The notes under the pieces are model-generated. The model ran no database searches and was not told the DNA's origin. It saw nothing but the letters and a program-made list of their open reading frames with translations. From a virus, in the IMG/VR virus record IMGVR_UViG_3300032516_000047, positions 1 through 46,822 of that record: a stretch of 46,822 nucleotides of DNA. The stretch is one strand, 5' to 3'. The position numbers were made by a program, and so were the translations under genes. Positions 16,621 to 22,750 of this stretch are shown piece by piece (position 1 is the first letter of the stretch; every line of letters begins with the position of its first letter).

Positions 16621-17215
16621 TCACGTTGATCTCGACATGCGCAAACTTTGCGGGGAGCGCCTTCGCGCATACGAGACCGCATACGCGACGCTCGCGCGGA
16701 AGCATCCCGTATTCTGTAAGGGCTGGGGCCGTCCGGTGATGCATCCGCACCGATTTATGAATATGGTTGTAGCCCTGGACTACGGCCCTGGGTGTGATTG
16801 GACATGGATCGATGTTGGGGCGTATGACGGGGCGCTTGTGATGATGCTGCGGTGCATGGGAGTAGCTGCATACGGTATTGAGGCTGTGGACTGGAAAGAG
16901 ATGTGGGATTTACTTGGCGTCACTGATTACATGAATAAAAGTATCGCCCGAAAGGTACATACGATTTCAGTGCTGAATTATGCGCATGCATTTCAACCCG
17001 AGGAATTGATCGAGCACTTGTTCACGCAGTATGGAGAGCCAACCGTGTTGCTCATTGACCGTGAAAAACGGACGCCGCATGTGAACAATAAACTGTGGTA
17101 CAATGAAAACACCCTTTCGGATTTAGGCTTTTCAGAGATACGGTCTTTTCCAGAGATGGCGGCGACGGATATTAACTACGGGAGAGAACTCCTTGTCAGA
17201 CGCTCGGCTCGTTAG
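16595..17215 (+). CDS. SAM-dependent methyltransferase-like protein
   Basis: This 206-residue protein contains WTWIDVGAYDGALVMML, a SAM-binding loop, and AAYGIEAVDWKEMWDL where the acidic residue after the second strand should sit. The later TVLLIDREKRTPHVNN replaces the usual FkbM acceptor-side motif. ATG 16595 is chosen within the end of the previous gene (26-base overlap), with GGA upstream; in-frame starts at 16565 and 16508 are possible. The family is less certain than for its neighbours. Confidence 0.55.
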   Translation: MIAINDSLDHVDLDMRKLCGERLRAYETAYATLARKHPVFCKGWGRPVMHPHRFMNMVVALDYGPGCDWTWIDVGAYDGALVMMLRCMGVAAYGIEAVDWKEMWDLLGVTDYMNKSIARKVHTISVLNYAHAFQPEELIEHLFTQYGEPTVLLIDREKRTPHVNNKLWYNENTLSDLGFSEIRSFPEMAATDINYGRELLVRRSAR

Positions 17216-17939
17216 AATAGATGATTATCCGTGGCGTGGAATGTGGTGCACGCCCGAGTACGACGACACGCTCTTCCATGCGTTGCGGATGTTCAACGCG
17301 CGACGCGTGCGGTATATCCTGGGTGTTGTTCCGTATGAAATGACTTGGCTGCAGGCGATTGCGCTGAAGGCGGTAATGGCCGGCGGTAGTGGTTCGGTAG
17401 TGATGCACGGGTTCTCGCACGGATACGCTTCTCCGGCGCTCCGGGCGCAGCAGGTACAGTCGGCCGGATGGCATGCTCAGTATACAACCATGATGGCGGG
17501 AGGTGGTGAGTTCTCCGGGATGAGCATGGAGCGTTGCGATCATGATCATCTTGTTTCGCATAAAATCCTGCAGCAGTCTTTCGGTTCGCTGTATGATCCT
17601 GCGCACTTCATTGCGCCGTTTAACTGCTACACGCAGGCCTTGCTGGATGCGCTGGACGAGACAGAAATAAAATTCCTTCACACGTGCGACAAGGAATATA
17701 ACGAGTATAAATACGCCGGGTTGAATTATCGAAACATCAAGCCCGTGGTGTCGCGCCTGTATCGCGGGTATGACTATGCCGGGAATGTGGCGGGGAAACT
17801 TCCCGACGTGCTCAAGGCCGGAGAACAGATCACGTTACATTGGTATTATGATTGCTACAAAAAGTCGCATTGGAAAGATGAGTACGCGCGGCTGCTTGAT
17901 GCGCTGGCAAAGGAACCCGAGTATGTCACTCCAGCATAA
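17193..17939 (+). CDS. polysaccharide deacetylase-like (NodB/DUF2334-type) protein
   Basis: This 248-residue protein has RIDDYPW at residues 8-14 (paired Asp D10/D11) and VVMHGFSHGY with H72 and H76. These match the DD and H-x3-H metal motifs of carbohydrate esterase 4 and DUF2334 proteins. HFIAPFNCYTQALLDAL fits the third motif. Such enzymes remove N- or O-acetyl groups from sugars. It starts at TTG 17193 with GGAGAG upstream. Unlike most such enzymes it has no signal peptide, so it would act on a cytosolic substrate, consistent with a glycan built before release. Confidence 0.65.
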   Translation: MSDARLVRIDDYPWRGMWCTPEYDDTLFHALRMFNARRVRYILGVVPYEMTWLQAIALKAVMAGGSGSVVMHGFSHGYASPALRAQQVQSAGWHAQYTTMMAGGGEFSGMSMERCDHDHLVSHKILQQSFGSLYDPAHFIAPFNCYTQALLDALDETEIKFLHTCDKEYNEYKYAGLNYRNIKPVVSRLYRGYDYAGNVAGKLPDVLKAGEQITLHWYYDCYKKSHWKDEYARLLDALAKEPEYVTPA

Positions 17940-18426
17940 TATCGTGATTGGAAAACTGATCGACTTCGCTCCGCGAAGTGTGCTCAACATCGGGCTGCGC
18001 AATACGTCGAATCTCGATGTATACCGCTGGTGTGAGACGAATCGTATCCTGTTTTGCACCGTGGAGATACACAAGCCGAATAGCGAGTTCATCAGGGCGG
18101 AGCATCTTGGGTTTCTGCAAGAGGGCGACGTGTATGAGATCGCAAGGGGCTTGCCGCAATTTGATCTCGTGCTCTGGATGCATGGGCCGGAGCACCTTAC
18201 GGTACAGCATCTCGGGGAGACGCTCAATGCTTTGGAAGCTGCGGCGCAGAAGGCCGTGATCATACAGATGCCCGAGGTACCGGAGACTACGCCATTCCTG
18301 CATGGGAACCCGTGGGAGCGGCATTTGTCACACCCGCCGCGCGAGTACTGGGTTGGGCGCGGGTATACATACATCGCAGACGCAGCGGGGGCGGAGAACA
18401 CCGCGACATACGTACTATGCAAGTGA
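17923..18426 (+). CDS. small class I methyltransferase-like protein
   Basis: This 167-residue protein has RSVLNIGLRNTSNLDVYRW where a SAM loop would be, then FCTVEIHKPNSEF, FDLVLWMHGPEHL and a KAVIIQMPEVPE strand. The strand order and the D-x-V-x-W-x-H-G-P-E-H segment resemble class I methyltransferases, but the SAM loop lacks the usual GxGxG, so activity is uncertain. ATG 17923 has AAGGA eight bases upstream and overlaps the preceding gene by 17 bases. Confidence 0.45.
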   Translation: MSLQHNIVIGKLIDFAPRSVLNIGLRNTSNLDVYRWCETNRILFCTVEIHKPNSEFIRAEHLGFLQEGDVYEIARGLPQFDLVLWMHGPEHLTVQHLGETLNALEAAAQKAVIIQMPEVPETTPFLHGNPWERHLSHPPREYWVGRGYTYIADAAGAENTATYVLCK

Positions 18427-19286
18427 TGATCTTACAGAGCGCCGGGGAGCATAAAGAGAACGCCCACTTCCGTGAGGCGCTTTCCCTCCAGCGGGCGTTT
18501 CAGTCGCTCGGTGCGGATGCCGTGGTCATTGGTCCGGGCTACGGGGATTACCTGCACGATCTGGATATCTGGCTCGGAGAGGTGGACGCGGTTCTGATAC
18601 TGGAAAATTACTGGCGGACACCGTGGCTTGACTTTATCCGCGCCCGCGTGATTGAACAGGGAACACATTGCGCCCTCTGGTCAATCGATGCGCACGTCCC
18701 GGCGGCCGCAGCCCGACACTTGGCCCTCGTAAGGGAACAGCATATTCCCATTGTGTTCTGCAGCACGGAACGGACGCAGGAAATGTTTATTTCTGCAGGG
18801 GCTGCAACCGCGTGGCTTCCGAATGCGTATGACCATACGTTGATTGGCCCGCGCGATGCAAAGAATAAATATGATGCCGGGTTCTGTGGCAGGATGATTG
18901 CGGGGCGGGATGCTTTTTTCAGGGGTGTTTCTCCTACGGTGCGGATTGACGAGTGGGTGCTGGGCGAGGCGATGGTGCAACGCGTGAATGAATATCGTGT
19001 GCATGTAAATCGGTCGTACAGCATCGATATCAACTATCGGTGCTTTGAAACATGCGGATGCCGTACAGCGTTACTCACGAATCGGGTACCAGGGATTGAA
19101 AAGATATTCACGGATAAAGAACACTGTCGATATTACAATACGGCGGAGGAATGTTCAATTATACTCCGGGACATGATCGCGCATCCGACGGATGCCGAAC
19201 TCATGGCCTATCGGGCGTATGAGCATGTGAGAAAAAATCATACCTATCTGAATCGCGCGCGTACCATTATGGAAAGGATGCGCTGA
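18417..19286 (+). CDS. CgeB-like glycosyltransferase
   Basis: This 289-residue protein matches the CgeB type of GT-B enzymes: WSIDAHVP and IVFCSTERTQEMF early, AATAWLPNAYD, YDAGFCGRM, and a C-terminal block with FETCGCRTALLTNRVPG, YNTAEECSIILRDM and AYEHVRKNHTYLNRARTI. CgeB was named for spore-coat glycosylation in Bacillus, and relatives occur in phages. ATG 18417 overlaps the preceding gene by ten bases; 18426 is an alternative that shares one base with its stop. Its stop overlaps the start of the first connector gene, tying the island to the structural genes. Confidence 0.8.
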   Translation: MQVMILQSAGEHKENAHFREALSLQRAFQSLGADAVVIGPGYGDYLHDLDIWLGEVDAVLILENYWRTPWLDFIRARVIEQGTHCALWSIDAHVPAAAARHLALVREQHIPIVFCSTERTQEMFISAGAATAWLPNAYDHTLIGPRDAKNKYDAGFCGRMIAGRDAFFRGVSPTVRIDEWVLGEAMVQRVNEYRVHVNRSYSIDINYRCFETCGCRTALLTNRVPGIEKIFTDKEHCRYYNTAEECSIILRDMIAHPTDAELMAYRAYEHVRKNHTYLNRARTIMERMR

Positions 19287-19633
19287 TGTCTATTTCACTT
19301 ACCACCACGTACGTCCGGGAACAGTTCCTGACTGATATGACGGGAACAGATTTTGATGCTATGCTCGGAGACCTGATCACGGATGTCGTGGCGCGGGCCG
19401 TCGAGTACCTGGGCGACGATGCAATCACGGGACAGAGCACAATGCCCGCAGAACTATTGCGGCCACTGGCGAAACAAGTATCGTACGAGTTCCGCCGGCG
19501 GAAGGACGCTGGGCTCACGTCCATTTCCTTCCCGGATGGAAGCGTCAATAAATTCAGCGATGACGAGTGGCTGAAGGGCGTATCGATAGTCTTGGATCGG
19601 CACACGTACATATATCTCGGGGATCAGGAGTAA
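19286..19633 (+). CDS. head-tail connector (gp6-like) protein
   Basis: This 115-residue protein has an N-terminal helical region (TGTDFDAMLGDLITDVVARAVEYLG), a conserved-type ELLRPLAKQVSYEFRRRKD helix, and an acidic C-end. The length and position suit the adaptor ring that docks on the portal after packaging. The start codon overlaps the stop of the CgeB-like gene (TGATG), so translation is probably coupled to the glycan island. The assignment rests on position, length and helix pattern. Confidence 0.6.
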   Translation: MSISLTTTYVREQFLTDMTGTDFDAMLGDLITDVVARAVEYLGDDAITGQSTMPAELLRPLAKQVSYEFRRRKDAGLTSISFPDGSVNKFSDDEWLKGVSIVLDRHTYIYLGDQE

Positions 19634-19638
19634 ATAGC

Positions 19639-19995
19639 ATGGACGGCGAATCAGTAACGCTTATATCCGGTGGGGTCGCTGTGGTGATGGGCGTGCTCGG
19701 GTATCTGGGTAAAGAGATAAAGACCAAACACGATGAGCGGCGGCGCGTGTCGGAGGAGCCGGGGAAAAATGGAAAGTGCGTCACGAAGGAACGCCTTGAG
19801 GAACATTGTACCGGGCAGTTACACGTGATTGCGACAAAGTTTAATGCCATTTCGGAGAAGCAGGATTCCCAGCGGGAGGCCGTGGAGAAACTGACGGAAT
19901 CAATTTATCAGTGGAAAGACGAAGCCGTCGAGAAACTCGCCGACCACGGCGCACGACTTGGCGCGATTGAACGGAGGCAGCCGCATGGCAGATAG
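19639..19995 (+). CDS. membrane-anchored coiled-coil hypothetical protein
   Basis: This 118-residue protein has a hydrophobic segment at residues 7-24 (TLISGGVAVVMGVLGYL), a basic juxtamembrane stretch (KEIKTKHDERRR), and a long charged helix likely to coil (AISEKQDSQREAVEKLTESI). ATG 19639 follows AGGAG at good spacing. Layout resembles XhlA-type or inner-membrane spanin-like proteins, but the position among connector genes is unusual and no family is certain. It might be a lysis-related protein; evidence is structural only. Confidence 0.6.
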   Translation: MDGESVTLISGGVAVVMGVLGYLGKEIKTKHDERRRVSEEPGKNGKCVTKERLEEHCTGQLHVIATKFNAISEKQDSQREAVEKLTESIYQWKDEAVEKLADHGARLGAIERRQPHGR

Positions 19996-20185
19996 GGCGG
20001 ACATGCATGTGACGCCGGACGGTGAACTGGTCAAGGTTGATCTCAGTGTTACTGATGGCGACGGTACGGTATGTCTGGAGAATGAAGCACGGTGGTACAT
20101 TGCGCAGGGACTCACAACCAAGCCACAGGATACGGGCGATGCGTTGACAAAGGATGATGTGTATGGCGTCGGTTCGACTTTATAA
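19985..20185 (+). CDS. small acidic hypothetical protein
   Basis: This 66-residue protein starts at ATG 19985 behind GGAGG and overlaps the previous gene by 11 bases. It is acidic with likely strands (HVTPDGELVKVDLSVTDGDG) and ends DALTKDDVYGVGSTL. No family is recognised. Position among connector and tail-joining genes suggests a minor structural or assembly role. Confidence 0.55.
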   Translation: MADRADMHVTPDGELVKVDLSVTDGDGTVCLENEARWYIAQGLTTKPQDTGDALTKDDVYGVGSTL

Positions 20186-20816
20186 CGCGGAGAAAATCTA
20201 CAAAGAGATCGCCCGTTATGGGAAGAAGGCTTTCCCAGTGATACGGCGCTCGCTTGCTACAACCGCGGCCGAGTTCGTCACCAAGGTGAGGGACGAACGC
20301 ATGAGCGGGCCAACATCATCGACCACGGTGTCCGTACGCTCGGGAGCAATGCGTCGCGGACTGCGGTTTGCTGGTGTGCAAGAGGAACCTCGCGGGTTCG
20401 TGGCGAAGGTGACCACGGATAGGAAATACACTTTCGTACACTTTGGTCCGCGTGGTCAGGTAACTACCATTCGACCGAAGAACGCAAAGGCCCTCGCCAT
20501 CCCGCTTGCCGCGGCGATGACGGCTTCGGGTGTTGCGAAGGGGAGCCCGCGAAATGGCCCTTGGGGTAAAACGGTAATTATCCCGACGAAACGAGCGGGT
20601 GGTTCGCTGGCCATCCTGTATGGAGTGCGTGAGAGGCAAAGTGGAAAAAACGCAGGCAAGGGCTATGGTGGACTTGTCCCGCTCTTTGCCCTGATGAAGT
20701 CCGTGCAGGTACCCGCGCGTATAGACCCGAAGGATTTTGTTTCATGGCTCGGAAAAACCTATATCGATAACATGTGTCGGGGCCTGAAAGAACTGAAGGA
20801 GAAACAGAATGCCTGA
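20163..20816 (+). CDS. HK97 gp10-like tail completion or joining protein
   Basis: This 217-residue protein begins with helices (EKIYKEIARYGKKAFPVIRRSL) and has FVTKVRDERMSGP, a TVSVRSGAMRRGL segment and several basic strands. That arrangement is typical of HK97 gp10 and Mu gpG-like virion assembly proteins at the head-tail interface. ATG 20163 has AAAGGA eight bases upstream; ATGs at 20154 and 20157 are too close to that site. It overlaps both neighbours by a few bases. Confidence 0.6.
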   Translation: MASVRLYNAEKIYKEIARYGKKAFPVIRRSLATTAAEFVTKVRDERMSGPTSSTTVSVRSGAMRRGLRFAGVQEEPRGFVAKVTTDRKYTFVHFGPRGQVTTIRPKNAKALAIPLAAAMTASGVAKGSPRNGPWGKTVIIPTKRAGGSLAILYGVRERQSGKNAGKGYGGLVPLFALMKSVQVPARIDPKDFVSWLGKTYIDNMCRGLKELKEKQNA

Positions 20817-21246
20817 TTGCGTAAAGTTGCTTCTGCTCGATGCGTTGGTCACGACCGCACAGACCGTGACAGATATCATCGAGGTGCATCTCAATGAGAG
20901 TACTCCGCGCGCCCGTGAGGAGTATTCCTATCCGGTGCTATTTCTGCACGACGAAGCGGAGAGTGTTGAATCGCGTAACCGTGTCACAGTCGGGACGTTT
21001 GAACTAATTGCCGAGATATGGGCGGAGGGTAAAAATACGGAACGGACGCTGGAGGACTTACGAGCGAAACTTAAAAAGGCACTATACAGTAGTGTTGCAC
21101 TGCGTACCCTAAATGCGGCTTGCCGCGAGAGGAGGTCGGAGAGGCTCACCTTTGCGGATACCGATCTGGCTGGAGCTATCGTGATCCGGTACGAGGTGAT
21201 ATACCTCGCTGATAGGCTTGATCCGTTTTCACAGTTAGGATATTGA
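20809..21246 (+). CDS. probable tail terminator protein
   Basis: This 145-residue protein has a mixed alpha/beta pattern (EEYSYPVLFLHDE, VTVGTFELIAEIWAEG, IVIRYEVIYLADRL) and lies just before the tail-tube gene. Both size and position suit tail terminators of the lambda gpU/HK97 gp11 type, which cap the tail tube and join it to the head. No unmistakable motif is present, so the call is mainly from gene order. Confidence 0.5.
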   Translation: MPDCVKLLLLDALVTTAQTVTDIIEVHLNESTPRAREEYSYPVLFLHDEAESVESRNRVTVGTFELIAEIWAEGKNTERTLEDLRAKLKKALYSSVALRTLNAACRERRSERLTFADTDLAGAIVIRYEVIYLADRLDPFSQLGY

Positions 21247-21258
21247 GGGAGGTTGTAA

Positions 21259-22050
21259 ATGACGTATCGTTCACCCAATGTTGAGAATTACATCCTCGGC
21301 AAAGGGAAGCTTTATTTTGATCGGTTCGACGATGCTGGAGCCAGCACCGGCGAATTTGATCTGGGGAATGCGCCGGACTTTGTCGTGACTCCTGCGGTCG
21401 AGACTCTCGATCATTTCGAGAGCATGGCCGGAATCAAGGAGAAGGACAAGTCGGTTGATATCAGCGTCGGCTTCACCTGCAAGTTTACCCTTGAGGAATA
21501 CTCGCGGTGGAATCTGATGCTCGCTATCATGGCGACAAATGAAGGGACGTATTCCCAGGCAACCGGGCACCAGGTCAATGAGGCAATTACGGCGCATAGC
21601 GGCAAGTGGACAAAACTCACGCGCCGAAATGTGCACGATTGCGTTGTGACCAGCGTGAACGGGTTGGTGACATACACAGCGACCACGGACTACCTGATCG
21701 ACCAGGCGACGGGCCGATTGTTCACTGTTGAAGATGGAAGCATCGCGGATGCCCAGGCATTGCATGTTGACTATCTTCACGACAGCACGACTTACGGCAA
21801 ACTCAGCGCAATGGAAGATAGCACCATTGAGGGCTCGCTGCGGTTTGTCGGAAACCCGAGCGTCGGGCCGAAGTACGAAGTGGAGATATGGAAAGTAAAG
21901 ATCAAGCCGACCGGCGACGTGAAGTGGATTTCCGAAGAGTGGTCCACAATCGAAGTCGAAGGCGAAATCTTGAAAGATGCGGCGAACCATCCGACCGAGC
22001 CGTGGTTTACTTTGCTGGACACCACGGAGAACGAATCGGCTGTCTCGTAG
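21259..22050 (+). CDS. major tail tube protein
   Basis: This 263-residue protein begins with the typical VENYILGKGKLYFDRF segment and has many strands with ETLDHFESMAGIKEKDKSV, the pattern of siphovirus tail-tube subunits. The C-terminal half (VEIWKVKIKPTGDVKWIS) also fits. GGGAGG precedes ATG 21259. It is followed by a perfect hairpin and then the chaperone genes, the usual neighbours of tail-tube genes. Confidence 0.8.
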   Translation: MTYRSPNVENYILGKGKLYFDRFDDAGASTGEFDLGNAPDFVVTPAVETLDHFESMAGIKEKDKSVDISVGFTCKFTLEEYSRWNLMLAIMATNEGTYSQATGHQVNEAITAHSGKWTKLTRRNVHDCVVTSVNGLVTYTATTDYLIDQATGRLFTVEDGSIADAQALHVDYLHDSTTYGKLSAMEDSTIEGSLRFVGNPSVGPKYEVEIWKVKIKPTGDVKWISEEWSTIEVEGEILKDAANHPTEPWFTLLDTTENESAVS

Positions 22051-22059
22051 ACAATCAAC

Positions 22060-22089
22060 CGGCGGCTGGGGAGAAATCCCCAGCCGCCG
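22060..22089 (+). terminator. perfect 12-bp hairpin between tail tube and chaperone genes
   Basis: CGGCGGCTGGGG (22060-22071) pairs with CCCCAGCCGCCG (22078-22089) around AGAAAT. There is no U tract afterwards (TAAGGGGG follows), so it may be an attenuator or mRNA-protecting stem rather than a classical terminator. The ribosome site of the next gene begins immediately after it. Confidence 0.65.
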
Positions 22090-22103
22090 TAAGGGGGAAT
22101 AAA

Positions 22104-22484
22104 ATGGGTGGTCCGGAAGTGCTGGTGGGGGATGAGCAATACGCCGGAGTAACCGTGTATCCGATCACGGTAGGGATGCTGATAAAAAACGCGGGTGTAT
22201 TCAAGCGCATAAAAGACGCGTGCAAGGAGGGTGGGATTTCCCTCGATAGCTTTTCAAAAGACCCGTTCCCTGCGATTGAAAAGTTGCTTCCCGTTGCGCC
22301 CGAAGTGCTGCAGATGGTGACACGCAAAAGCAGCGAAGAGATTGAGGCAATGGGCCTTGATGTCGCAGCCGGGGTGCTTGTCGTATCGCTGCGACAGAAC
22401 ATGGGCTACATCCGAAAACTATTCGGCCCGATACTTCAGACCGTAAAGCAGGAGACGGAAAGCGTGGAGGAGCCGATCACTTAG
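22104..22484 (+). CDS. tail assembly chaperone (gpG-like)
   Basis: This 126-residue protein lies between tail tube and tape measure. It is helical, with FKRIKDACKEGGISLDSF and RKSSEEIEAMGLDVAAGV, and ends in an acidic tail (ETESVEEPIT). In siphoviruses this gene coats the tape measure during tail assembly, and a second overlapping frame extends it by ribosomal frameshift. Such a second frame exists here. ATG 22104 follows AAGGGGGA directly after the hairpin. Confidence 0.65.
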   Translation: MGGPEVLVGDEQYAGVTVYPITVGMLIKNAGVFKRIKDACKEGGISLDSFSKDPFPAIEKLLPVAPEVLQMVTRKSSEEIEAMGLDVAAGVLVVSLRQNMGYIRKLFGPILQTVKQETESVEEPIT

Positions 22485-22531
22485 TACGGGCCGTAGAGCG
22501 GCTCGTTGCACGCGGTCATGACGAGCGGCAG

Positions 22532-22747
22532 GTGGTGTGGGAATACAGCATTGCGAAACTGGAGGCGTATCTTGAGGCAGCGGACGAAAACGAACTGGAC
22601 GAACTTGTGCAATTAGTCCGGGTACAGCATGATCCGAAGGGTGTGCTAAAAGACGCCAAGCGGGCGGCGCGTGGCGTTGGCGCTGCGTTACCTCCAGCGG
22701 ATGCGGCGCGACTGCAGGCATTATCACGGAAACGGAAAGGCCGGTAG
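22532..22747 (+). CDS. second chaperone frame (gpT-like extension)
   Basis: The 71 residues from a GTG at 22532 (VWEYSIAKLEAYLEAADENE ... RLQALSRKRKGR) lie in the -1 frame relative to the upstream chaperone. This frame stays open backwards to at least 22409, giving HLVRAVERLVARG before the GTG. That pattern fits a frameshift extension of the gpG-like protein. No canonical X-XXY-YYZ slippery heptamer is seen in the overlap, and no ribosome site supports the GTG, so mechanism is open. It ends four bases before the tape measure gene. Confidence 0.6.
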   Translation: MVWEYSIAKLEAYLEAADENELDELVQLVRVQHDPKGVLKDAKRAARGVGAALPPADAARLQALSRKRKGR

Positions 22748-22750
22748 GCA

